Below are positions 1-7,618 of a stretch of DNA of 64,000 nt, piece by piece. The stretch is from Leclercia sp. LSNIH1 (lineage in GTDB: Bacteria; Pseudomonadota; Gammaproteobacteria; Enterobacterales; Enterobacteriaceae). The translations under genes and the position numbers were made by a program. Under the pieces are notes generated by a model that was given only the letters and a program-made list of their open reading frames with translations, was not told the origin of the DNA and searched no databases. How positions within the stretch are numbered: the stretch's first letter is position 1; the number at the start of each line of letters is the position of its first letter. The stretch lies in NCBI RefSeq assembly GCF_002902985.1, contig NZ_CP026167.1:1550001-1614000 (forward strand). The letters are read 5' to 3'.

Positions 1-547
1 GGCGGAGGAGTTCCTGGCGAAGTACACCGAAGCCTTTAAGCAGGTGAAGATTGGCGATCCGCTGGACGAGAGCACCACGCTTGGGCCGCTCTCCTCTAAA
101 GACGCGCTGGAAACCCTGACAAAGCAGGTCGATGAGGCGGTGAAAAATGGTGCCACGCTGCATTACGGCGGCAAACCGGTGCAACGCGAGGGCAGCTTCT
201 TTGAGCCGACCATCCTGACCAATATCACCCGCGATAACCCTGCGTACTTCGAAGAGTTCTTCGGCCCGGTGGCGCAGATTTATGTGGTGAAAAATGATGA
301 GGAGGCGGTAAAGCTCGCCAACGACTCGCACTACGGTCTGGGCGGCGCGATCTTCAGTAAAGATACCGATCGTGCCAGAAAGATGGCCTCGAAGATCGAA
401 ACCGGGATGGTGTGGATCAACTGGCTCACCGATACCGCGGCAGAGCTGCCGTTTGGCGGGGTGAAGCGTTCTGGTTACGGGCGTGAGCTGTCGGATCTGG
501 GGATCAAAGAGTTTGTGAACCAGAAGCTGGTGGTGATCCGCCGGTAA
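1..547 (+). CDS. Aldehyde dehydrogenase, C-terminal part (partial, enters from left edge)
   Basis: The reading frame is open from base 2 to the TAA at 545-547, so this is the last ~181 residues of a gene that begins outside the window. It shows the C-terminal NAD(P)-aldehyde dehydrogenase signature: LGPLSS, the EEFFGPV motif, GLGGAIF and the closing PFGGVKRSGYGRE segment. The catalytic cysteine and glutamate lie upstream and are not visible. The sequence looks closest to the succinate-semialdehyde dehydrogenase branch, but the substrate cannot be proven from this fragment. A strong terminator follows directly. Confidence 0.85.
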   Translation, partial: AEEFLAKYTEAFKQVKIGDPLDESTTLGPLSSKDALETLTKQVDEAVKNGATLHYGGKPVQREGSFFEPTILTNITRDNPAYFEEFFGPVAQIYVVKNDEEAVKLANDSHYGLGGAIFSKDTDRARKMASKIETGMVWINWLTDTAAELPFGGVKRSGYGRELSDLGIKEFVNQKLVVIRR

Positions 548-563
548 AAGTCTTTACCGGAAC

Positions 564-592
564 AAAGGCGGCAGCGGATGCCGCCTTTTTTA
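564..592 (+). terminator. Rho-independent terminator after the aldehyde dehydrogenase gene
   Basis: A 10-bp perfect stem (AAAGGCGGCA / TGCCGCCTTT) with a 5-nt loop runs straight into a T tract, 17 bases after the stop codon. It may also serve the convergent yfaZ-like gene. Confidence 0.9.
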
Positions 593-646
593 TGCTTCGG
601 CCTGGAGCAATATCCGCATGGCGGCGCTGCTACAGGCCTGGCTTTA

Positions 647-1192
647 TCAGAAGGTGACGCCGCCGCCAACGTAGGCGCCGTCAATCAGGGTGTGGCCCGG
701 ACGGCCATCTTTGCCGTCAACGCTGACGTGACGGTAACCCACCTTCAGGGTTACGGGGGTAACCGGCGTCCAGCTCACGCCGCCGTTGGCTTCAACGTAG
801 TTTTTCACGCTGTTATTCAGTCCTTCCGGCGCGACATAGCCTTCACCGTAAACGTGGATGCTGTCGGTCAGGGCCAGGTTGACGCCACCACCGATAGGGA
901 ATGCCACGCCGTTATCGCCTTTCTTCGGTCCGAGGTAGATGGCTTTCGCACCGGCATTGAGCATCACCGGCCCCACTTCCAGGTTATAACCCGCGCCAAC
1001 ACCGCCGGTCTGGGTGCCGTCATCGGTGTTTTTCAGCCAGTTACCTTCGGCATACAGACCTGAGGAGGATTTACCCATCTCAAGGTTCAGATTGGTGAAG
1101 TTTTTGCTCTGCTCAATGCTGCCGCCCATGGCCATCGCGGAGCCAGAAATCGCGGTCAGTGCACCAAGGATGAAGATATTAAGCTTTTTCAT
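647..1192 (-). CDS. yfaZ: YfaZ-family outer-membrane protein
   Basis: The product has 181 residues and a clear signal peptide (MKKLNIFILGALTAISGSAMA). The mature part alternates short hydrophobic and polar stretches rich in Gly and Asn and ends in an aromatic residue (GGGVTF), as expected for an outer-membrane beta barrel. It resembles the YfaZ family, whose function is not known. The start is supported by a GAGG ribosome-binding site ahead of the ATG at 1192. It is transcribed alone, convergent with the aldehyde dehydrogenase gene. Confidence 0.75.
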   Translation of the reverse strand: MKKLNIFILGALTAISGSAMAMGGSIEQSKNFTNLNLEMGKSSSGLYAEGNWLKNTDDGTQTGGVGAGYNLEVGPVMLNAGAKAIYLGPKKGDNGVAFPIGGGVNLALTDSIHVYGEGYVAPEGLNNSVKNYVEANGGVSWTPVTPVTLKVGYRHVSVDGKDGRPGHTLIDGAYVGGGVTF

Positions 1193-1558
1193 GTTTTATG
1201 CCTCGTCATCTAATTTGTCTGCGCACACCCTAACAGGCGAGGTTTATGGCTGCAAATGTGCTCATGAGCGCGGTTTTATGCTGATTTTGTTTGAAATTTG
1301 TTCGATTGATGTGGGCGAAAAGTTTAAATAGCGTCGGGTCAATCGTTAAATTTTTCACGTTGAGCGGAGGTTTAGATGAGCGCCTAAACAGAAACTGAAC
1401 GGGGCGGGAAAAGTAATTAGTTAAGTATTAATTGAGTTTCTTATAATTTCCGAAAATGTTTCTGAAGTAACAGATAAAAACGTGGATTTACATTTTACAT
1501 GAGCGGAACCTGATAAAAGATGATGCCCATAATGCTGATATGAGCATCATCCGGACTG
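1193..1558. other. Intergenic region upstream of yfaZ and downstream of yjiA
   Basis: These 366 bases hold no convincing gene. The part next to 1192 must contain the yfaZ promoter. The part from about 1330 is AT-rich and unremarkable. A small inverted repeat (GATGATGCCCATAATGCTGA / ATGAGCATCATC) sits near 1518-1551, just after yjiA, and could act in 3' end formation. Confidence 0.5.
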
Positions 1559-2512
1559 TTACTTCCGTAATCCCGCAAACCCTGCGCGAATCTCTTCTTC
1601 CGGCAGCTCAATGCCAATAAACACCATCACGCTGTGCGGCTGCTCGTCGCCCCAGGGGCGATCCCAGTCGGCGCTGTAGAGACGCTGTACGCCCTGGAAC
1701 AGCAGGCGGTTCGGTTCGCCGTCGATCCAGAGCATCCCTTTGTAGCGCAGCAGTTTGTCGGCAAACGACAGCAGCAGGTTCTCCATTACCCGGGAGACTT
1801 CGCTGATATCCACCGGGTAATCCAGCTCCACCACAATCGACGCCACGTCGTTCTGCTTGTCCGCCATAAAGTGGAAGCGCGGTTTAGTGGTGACATTCTC
1901 TTCCAGCATAAAGCCGTTGGTGTTGAACAGCTGAGACAGGTCGATATCGCCATGGGTGACGGTATAGATGGGGGCCCGGGAGTTGATGCGCATCAGGCGC
2001 TCGCGCAGTTTTTCACTCTCGCCCGCCACATCGGTTTTGGTCAGCAGGATGCGGTCGGCGTAGCCCACCTGTGACTGGGCGATGGTGAACTGGTTCATCT
2101 GGTCGTCGGCGTGGACCGCATCGACCAGGGCGATCACGCCGTCCAGCAGATAGCGCTGGCAGAGGATCTCATGGGAGAAAAAGGTCTGAATAATCGGGCC
2201 GGGGTCGGCCATGCCGGTGCACTCAATCACCAGGCGGTCGAAGTCGATCTCACCCCGATCGCGGCTGTCGAGCAGGTCGAGCAGGGCATCTTCGAGTTCG
2301 TTGGAGCGGGTGCAGCAGATGCAGCCATTGGTCAGGGTTTTGATCTGTGTGGCGCGATCGCCAATCAGCTGGTCGTCCACCGAGACTTCACCGAACTCAT
2401 TTTCGATGACGGCGATTTTAAAGCCGTGCTGTTCGTTAAGGATGTGACGCAGCAGGGTGGTTTTGCCCGCGCCGAGAAAGCCGGTGAGTAGGGTAACTGC
2501 AATCGGTGTCAT
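1559..2512 (-). CDS. yjiA: COG0523-family GTPase YjiA
   Basis: The product is 317 residues, counted from the ATG at 2512 (MTPIAVTLLTGFLGAGKTT). A longer frame exists upstream, but homologues start here. Visible motifs are the P-loop GFLGAGKTTLL at about residues 10-20, the GCICC metal-binding CxCC motif near 63-67, ECTGMADP, and the TKTD guanine-specificity motif. The C-terminal CobW-type domain follows. The family binds GTP and transition metals and acts as a metal chaperone or metallocentre assembly factor; the client of YjiA is not established. It lies 10 bp behind yjiX in the btsT-yjiX-yjiA transcription unit. Confidence 0.95.
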   Translation of the reverse strand: MTPIAVTLLTGFLGAGKTTLLRHILNEQHGFKIAVIENEFGEVSVDDQLIGDRATQIKTLTNGCICCTRSNELEDALLDLLDSRDRGEIDFDRLVIECTGMADPGPIIQTFFSHEILCQRYLLDGVIALVDAVHADDQMNQFTIAQSQVGYADRILLTKTDVAGESEKLRERLMRINSRAPIYTVTHGDIDLSQLFNTNGFMLEENVTTKPRFHFMADKQNDVASIVVELDYPVDISEVSRVMENLLLSFADKLLRYKGMLWIDGEPNRLLFQGVQRLYSADWDRPWGDEQPHSVMVFIGIELPEEEIRAGFAGLRK

Positions 2513-2522
2513 GGTTTCTCCT

Positions 2523-2726
2523 TCAGCAGCAGCGTACGCCGCCTTCTCCTCCTCCGCCATAGCGCGCTTCCTGACGCTCGCGGAAGAATTCGTTGTAGGT
2601 CATGTACGGCTTATCCGGATGGTTGGTCTTCATATGCTCAACGTAGTTGTCATAGTCCGGAATGCCAATCAGCATTTTCGCTGCCTGACCGAGATATTTT
2701 TTTGCTTCGCCTAAGTTACCAAACAT
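2523..2726 (-). CDS. yjiX: YjiX, small YbdD/YjiX family protein
   Basis: A 67-residue protein starting [14 protein letters not shown] and ending in a Gly-rich tail with two cysteines (GGVRCC). It is close to full-length E. coli YjiX. Small proteins of this family are always found next to a CstA/BtsT-type transporter gene, here btsT 96 bp upstream. In related species the partner has been tied to transporter function. The molecular role is unknown. Confidence 0.93.
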   Translation of the reverse strand: MFGNLGEAKKYLGQAAKMLIGIPDYDNYVEHMKTNHPDKPYMTYNEFFRERQEARYGGGGEGGVRCC

Positions 2727-2747
2727 TGTGCCATCCAGATAGAAAAA

Positions 2748-2816
2748 GCCCGGTGGCGCGCAGCGATCCGGGCCTACAGTACCGTTGTAGGGCGGGTCAG
2801 CGCAGCGCCACCCGCC
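2748..2816. repeat. REP/BIME element between btsT and yjiX
   Basis: Two REP-like units face each other: GCCCGGTGGCGC...CCGGGCCTAC followed by GTAGGGCGGGTCAGCGCAGCGCCACCCGCC. It occupies the space between the btsT stop codon and the yjiX start, where it could attenuate or stabilise the transcript. Confidence 0.8.
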
Positions 2817-2822
2817 ATTGTT

Positions 2823-4976
2823 TTAGTGGTGTGAAGAGGTCTTCACGCCGCCTTCCGGCACCGGTACGTACGGCGTCTCTTTATCGGTACGACCCTCGGC
2901 GTTACGCACTTTTATCCAGGTTTTGATGCCGTAGAAGATGATGCTGTAGACCACCACCAGGAACAGAATGCTCAGACCCGCGTTGGTGTAGTTGTTCACC
3001 ACGATATGGTTCATGTTGGCAATCTGCTGGGCAGTCAGCTCACCGCCGCCTGCGGCAATCTTCTCTTTGTACTGGTTCGCCATAAAGAAGAAGCCTTCCA
3101 GCTGCGGGTTGGAGCTGAACAGTTTCAGACCCAGCGCCCAGGTGGTGCAGAGCAGCAGCCACAGAGCAGGTACCACGGTCACCCAGATATATTTGGTGCG
3201 CTTCATCTTCACCAGCACCACGGTGCCGAGCACCAGGGCGACAGCCGCCAGCATCTGGTTAGAGATACCGAACAGCGGCCACAGGCTCTTCACGCCGCCC
3301 AGGGGGTCGACTACGCCCTGATACAGCAGATAGCCCCACAGACCTACGCAGCCCGCGGTACCCAGGATGCCCGCCACCAGCGAGTCGGTCTTCTTCAGGA
3401 ACGGCACGAAGTTACCCAGCAGATCCTGGAGCATAAAGCGGCCTGCACGGGTACCGGCATCCAGCGCGGTAAGGATGAACAGCGCTTCGAACAGAATACC
3501 GAAGTGGTACCAGAAGCCCATGTCCGCCCACGGCAGCACTTTGTGGAACACGTGGGCGATACCGACCGCCAGGGTTGGTGCGCCACCGGCACGGTTCAGC
3601 ACCGACGGTTCGCCGATGTCTTTGGCTGTCTGCATGATCTGCTCAGGGGAGATCACAAAGCCCCAGGAGCTGACGGTCGCCGCCGCGTGGGCGCTTACGT
3701 CTTTCAGCTGCGCCATGATCAGCGCCGCGTTGTCACCGCCCATCTCATGCAGGTTCGGCATGGTAATGCCCAGGCCCGCAGGTGGGGTGTTCATCGCGAA
3801 GTAGAGACCCGGCTCGATGATGGAGGCCGCCACCAGGGCCATGACCGCCACGAAGGACTCCATCAGCATCGCGCCGTAACCGATAAAGCGCGCGTCGGTT
3901 TCGTTCGCCAGCAGTTTCGGCGTAGTGCCGGAGGCGATCAGGGCGTGGAAGCCAGAGACCGCACCACAGGCAATGGTGATAAACAGGAACGGGAACAGCG
4001 CGCCTTTCCACAGTGGACCGGTACCGTCGATGTACTGGGTCACCGCAGGCATTTTCAGCTCAGGGTTGATGATCACGATGCCGATCGCCAGACCGACGAT
4101 CACGCCGATTTTCAGGAAGGTCGCCAGGTAATCGCGTGGCGCCAGAATCAGCCATACCGGCAGCAGGGCGGAGATAAAGGCGTAACCAATCAGCGCAAAG
4201 GTGATGGTGGTGTCTTTAAAGGTCAGCGCCGGGCCCCAGTACGGGTCGTGGGCAATCACGCCGCCGAAGTAGATGGAGGCCACCAGCAGCACGATACCAA
4301 TCACCGACACTTCACCCACGCGGCCCGGACGCAGGAATCGCATATAGATCCCCATGAACAGCGCAATCGGCACGGTAGAGCAGACGGTGAAGACGCCCCA
4401 CGGACTTTCCGCCAGCGCTTTCACCACGATCAGCGCCAGCACCGCAAGGATGATGATCATGATCAGGAAGCAGCCGAACAGGGCGATGGTGCCTGGGACG
4501 CGGCCCATCTCTTCTTTGATCATCTCACCCAGAGAAGCGCCGTTACGGCGAGAAGAGATAAACAGCACCATAAAGTCCTGCACCGCACCCGCCAGCACCA
4601 CGCCCGCCAGCAGCCACAGGGTACCCGGCAGGTAGCCCATCTGCGCCGCCAGGACCGGCCCAACCAGCGGACCCGCGCCTGCGATAGCCGCAAAGTGGTG
4701 ACCAAACAGCACGTAGCGGTTGGTTGGCACGTAGTTCAGGCCGTCATTGTTAATGACCGCCGGGGTGGCGCGCGTCGGGTCGAGCTTCATGACCTTTTGC
4801 GCGATGTAGAGGCTGTAGTAGCGGTACGCCACCAGATAGACCGACACGGAGGCCACGACGATCCACAGGGCGCTGATGTGCTCGCCGCGACGCAGGGCGA
4901 CGACGGCAAGGCAACATGCCCCGAGTATCCCAAGCAGCAGCCAGGGGACGTGCTTAAGTAGTTTTTTGATATCCAT
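2823..4976 (-). CDS. btsT: Pyruvate:H+ symporter BtsT (CstA family)
   Basis: A 717-residue inner-membrane carrier of the CstA family with many hydrophobic helices over almost the whole length. The N terminus (MDIKKLLKHVPWLLLG) and the segments NRYVLFGHHFAAIAGAGPLVG and VSGFHALIASGTTPK are hallmarks of this family. E. coli BtsT is the high-affinity, inducible pyruvate transporter controlled by the BtsS/BtsR two-component system. Length and start agree with E. coli. It is the first gene of the btsT-yjiX-yjiA group; a repeated hexamer array upstream (5090-5135) is a candidate BtsR site. Confidence 0.96.
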   Translation of the reverse strand: MDIKKLLKHVPWLLLGILGACCLAVVALRRGEHISALWIVVASVSVYLVAYRYYSLYIAQKVMKLDPTRATPAVINNDGLNYVPTNRYVLFGHHFAAIAGAGPLVGPVLAAQMGYLPGTLWLLAGVVLAGAVQDFMVLFISSRRNGASLGEMIKEEMGRVPGTIALFGCFLIMIIILAVLALIVVKALAESPWGVFTVCSTVPIALFMGIYMRFLRPGRVGEVSVIGIVLLVASIYFGGVIAHDPYWGPALTFKDTTITFALIGYAFISALLPVWLILAPRDYLATFLKIGVIVGLAIGIVIINPELKMPAVTQYIDGTGPLWKGALFPFLFITIACGAVSGFHALIASGTTPKLLANETDARFIGYGAMLMESFVAVMALVAASIIEPGLYFAMNTPPAGLGITMPNLHEMGGDNAALIMAQLKDVSAHAAATVSSWGFVISPEQIMQTAKDIGEPSVLNRAGGAPTLAVGIAHVFHKVLPWADMGFWYHFGILFEALFILTALDAGTRAGRFMLQDLLGNFVPFLKKTDSLVAGILGTAGCVGLWGYLLYQGVVDPLGGVKSLWPLFGISNQMLAAVALVLGTVVLVKMKRTKYIWVTVVPALWLLLCTTWALGLKLFSSNPQLEGFFFMANQYKEKIAAGGGELTAQQIANMNHIVVNNYTNAGLSILFLVVVYSIIFYGIKTWIKVRNAEGRTDKETPYVPVPEGGVKTSSHH

Positions 4977-5089
4977 AATAAGACCTGGTTTTTAGATGAA
5001 AAAAGCGTCAGGGTTCGCTGTAGAGAGAGTGATTAATGCTACGGCGATCTTGCCAGAGCCTTGCGCGTGTAAAGGAAGGTAAATCGGTG

Positions 5090-5135
5090 AGTGGTTGTAT
5101 GGCGGGATGAGCGGTCAACTGCGAGGGCGAGTGGT
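5090..5135 (-). promoter_or_regulatory. Three direct hexamer repeats, candidate BtsR sites for btsT
   Basis: Read on the btsT strand, ACC(A/G)CT occurs three times, at 5135-5130, 5115-5110 and 5095-5090, with an exact 20-bp period; the next base is C each time. The array starts 114 bp upstream of the btsT ATG. It resembles the reported ACC(G/A)CT direct-repeat motif of BtsR (YehT). Assignment rests on recalled motif and position only. Confidence 0.55.
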
Positions 5136-5193
5136 TCAGGCTCGCCGTCAGAGGAGGGAATTGTGTGAAGGGGATCACGATGTCAGGGGCGGA

Positions 5194-6081
5194 TCACTCC
5201 ACGTCAGCCAGATAGTTCTCCAGGATGGCAACGAACTTCTGCTTCAGCCATGCCGGTTCCAGCACCTCGATGTTAGGCAGCCAGTAGAAGAGCAGCGGCA
5301 GGATCTGGTTTTCATGTGCGGCATGGCAGCGCAGGGTGATGCCGTTTTTATCTTCCGCCAGAATTTCCTGGCCGGGCAGCAGATCGCGGCGTTTAAAATA
5401 GTGCGCAATGGTGGCGGGAATAAGCACATCCACTTCGAATGTCTCTTCGCTGACCCACGGGTCGGGATTTTTTTCCAGCAATTCGAGGGTGTCATTATCT
5501 GGCGAGAAGGTTTCGCTGCGAATATCCAGCCACTGAATAAGGCTTAAAGAAAACGATTTCAATCTGCCATCTTCGGTGGCTTGTAAATACCATATATTTT
5601 TTTTGTTAATTATTTTATAAGGGTTAACCTGGCGCGATTTTCCTTTATAGAGGATCTGGCAAATCTGCTGGCCCTTAATCGCCTTCTCAAAGGCCGCAAG
5701 CTGCGCGTGAATATCCCATTTTTCTTTCCGCTCGGCCTCGTTACCGAGGATCATAATATGGTTTTCCTCCACCCGTGACTCCAGTTTCTGCCAGAATTCA
5801 CGCCCTTTATCAGGAAAATAGTCATCCACATTCAGGAAGTTAGCAATGACGTGATGCAGCCCCGGTCCGGTGTGTCCTTGCGGGGAATGAATAAGCCGGT
5901 ACAGCCCGTTTCCGGTGTACTCCACAATTGGCGAGAGTGCATTCAGATCGCGATAGACGGTGCGCTCAGTAATATTAAATTTATGCATCAATGCCTGGCG
6001 GTTAACCACGCCGTGTAAATGAAGCTCCAGCAGAATATCTACCAACCTTTCAGCCGAGCGACTCCTAGTCGGAATTGTCAT
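5194..6081 (-). CDS. WYL-domain transcriptional regulator
   Basis: A 295-residue protein with an N-terminal winged helix-turn-helix (residues ~8-60, ending ITERTVYRDLNAL), a middle WYL-type domain (residues ~130-200, KGKSRQVNPYKIINKKNIWYL) and a C-terminal WCX-like extension. This layout is that of the YafY-type/WYL regulators, which sense a ligand or nucleic acid through the WYL domain. It stands alone between btsT and the end of kpsS, on the same strand, and its effector and targets are unknown. It might regulate the adjoining capsule locus or itself; nothing in the sequence shows which. The gene is more AT-rich in its middle than btsT. Confidence 0.8.
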   Translation of the reverse strand: MTIPTRSRSAERLVDILLELHLHGVVNRQALMHKFNITERTVYRDLNALSPIVEYTGNGLYRLIHSPQGHTGPGLHHVIANFLNVDDYFPDKGREFWQKLESRVEENHIMILGNEAERKEKWDIHAQLAAFEKAIKGQQICQILYKGKSRQVNPYKIINKKNIWYLQATEDGRLKSFSLSLIQWLDIRSETFSPDNDTLELLEKNPDPWVSEETFEVDVLIPATIAHYFKRRDLLPGQEILAEDKNGITLRCHAAHENQILPLLFYWLPNIEVLEPAWLKQKFVAILENYLADVE

Positions 6082-6252
6082 ATAGCTTTCCCGTGATTTA
6101 AAACATTGCTGTGAATTACGCCGGTGCGTGCTGACAAAATATGTCAGTGCAAAAAGCGGCGTGAAAATTTGTCTTAGGTTATAACGGCCAGATTAGGGGT
6201 AAACATTAGTTATTTTTACAACGAGGGGATAAAAGCGAGGGGCAGATCGGAT

Positions 6253-6275
6253 CCGCCGGGGCAATCTCCCCGGCG
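6253..6275 (-). terminator. Stem-loop after kpsS, possible terminator
   Basis: A GC-only stem (GCCGGGG / CCCCGGC with a 6-nt loop) lies about 12 bases downstream of the kpsS stop codon. There is no T run on the minus-strand side, so it may only mark the 3' end of the capsule transcript or act with Rho. Confidence 0.4.
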
Positions 6276-6285
6276 TAGGGGTGAA

Positions 6286-7533
6286 TTAGCGTTCGAGTTC
6301 GGAATCGGTAATGGAACCCGGCAGGGGGAGTTCGGTCGGAACGTTAAGCCAGTCGGACTTACCGTAAAACACGGCGTTGATCTGCGTGTTGTAGAGCAGG
6401 TGGGTACGAAAACGCTGGAACAGCTGCTTGTCAGGCGCGAAATCCGCTCGCCAGAACTGGTTCAACGGCCCCTGCCAGGTTAAGCCTTCGATGTCGTACA
6501 GCGCTTTGCCCATCACCTTGAGCGGCTTGTTGTGGATAAGCGCCGACAGCCCCGCAGTGCTGTTAACGGTGATCACCCCCCGGGTGTGGGTAAGCAGGGC
6601 GGGCAGGGAGAGATCGTGGATATAGATCACCCGGTCAGCCGTAATGCCGTACTTCTCGCACAGCGTATTAATCAGCACGCCATAATAGCGATGACCGCGA
6701 TCCATCGGGTGATGCTTGAACACCAGATGATGTTCTTTCGGCGCATGGCGGGCGAACGAGCGGATCACGGTTTCGATATAGTCACGCACGTCTTTATACG
6801 GGCTGTGATGAATGATCTGGCTGTCGTTGTAGACCTGCAAAATCGCCAGGTAGTAAGCGTTGTCCAGCGTTTCGGTGATATGCCGCAGCATGTGGCGCTG
6901 CTTCCAGCGATACCACAGCTTACGGCGGCCGGCACGGAACCAGCAGCGCATCTCATACCACGGGGAGAACGACTTGTGGTGGCGGTAGCCGCGATAGCGA
7001 TGGCGACCAAACCAGCCCGCCGCGTAGTAGAGCATGGCGTGGGCGGCACGGTTAAAGGCGCTGGGCTTCCACGGCGTCGGGGTTTTCAGCTCCGGCAGCG
7101 GCTGCTCGCGATAATATTTCGCATCGATGGGCATTGAGGAGAAGGCGTTCACGCCCCCTTTTTCCAGGGTGATATAAAATGGCCGGAAATACCCCTCCTC
7201 AAAGGCGAGAAAGTCGATGGCTTTGCCGCGCGCCCACTTCTTCGCTTCGACATGCATCGGGCGGCAATCCCCGAAGCAGACGATGGTGTCGAAGGGGTAG
7301 GTTTTATGCAGGTCGCGCAGCCAGAAGGCAAAATTTTTCACCGGACCGGTGTAGTGCAGCGACGTCTCTTTCGCGGCATACCAGGCGTCTCCGGCGTTAA
7401 AGCAGACCTGCTTTACTTCGCGGTGGCTGTGCTGCAGCCAGATCGCCAGACGTGAAAAGCAGGGGCCCATCGGTCCTTGTAGTAAAAGATATCGACGGCC
7501 ATTTAGCAGGTGGCGGATAGCTTGCTCTTCCAT
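6286..7533 (-). CDS. kpsS: Capsule beta-Kdo transferase KpsS
   Basis: A 415-residue cytoplasmic enzyme of the KpsS/LipB type. KpsS adds the first beta-Kdo to (lyso)phosphatidylglycerol, starting the poly-Kdo linker that anchors ABC-exported capsules. Family features seen here are the N-terminal LLLQGPMGPCFSRLA, the acidic EEGYFRP segment near residue 112, FKHHPMDRGHRYYG, and the C-terminal VNSTAGLSALIH motif, all shared with the two halves of KpsC. It is the last gene of the capsule locus, 85 bp after kpsC. Confidence 0.93.
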   Translation of the reverse strand: MEEQAIRHLLNGRRYLLLQGPMGPCFSRLAIWLQHSHREVKQVCFNAGDAWYAAKETSLHYTGPVKNFAFWLRDLHKTYPFDTIVCFGDCRPMHVEAKKWARGKAIDFLAFEEGYFRPFYITLEKGGVNAFSSMPIDAKYYREQPLPELKTPTPWKPSAFNRAAHAMLYYAAGWFGRHRYRGYRHHKSFSPWYEMRCWFRAGRRKLWYRWKQRHMLRHITETLDNAYYLAILQVYNDSQIIHHSPYKDVRDYIETVIRSFARHAPKEHHLVFKHHPMDRGHRYYGVLINTLCEKYGITADRVIYIHDLSLPALLTHTRGVITVNSTAGLSALIHNKPLKVMGKALYDIEGLTWQGPLNQFWRADFAPDKQLFQRFRTHLLYNTQINAVFYGKSDWLNVPTELPLPGSITDSELER

Positions 7534-7618
7534 TATTTTTCCCAGATCGGTCCGTTGATGAAGAGTGAGTAACGGCTTGATGACCGCTTTTCTTTAGTAA
7601 ATCAGGATAAATAGTTTG

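Noticed and set aside
3006..4961. A 651-codon open frame on the plus strand opposite btsT
   Set aside because: It is very rich in His, Gln and Arg, has no recognisable domain, and mirrors the codon use of btsT on the other strand.
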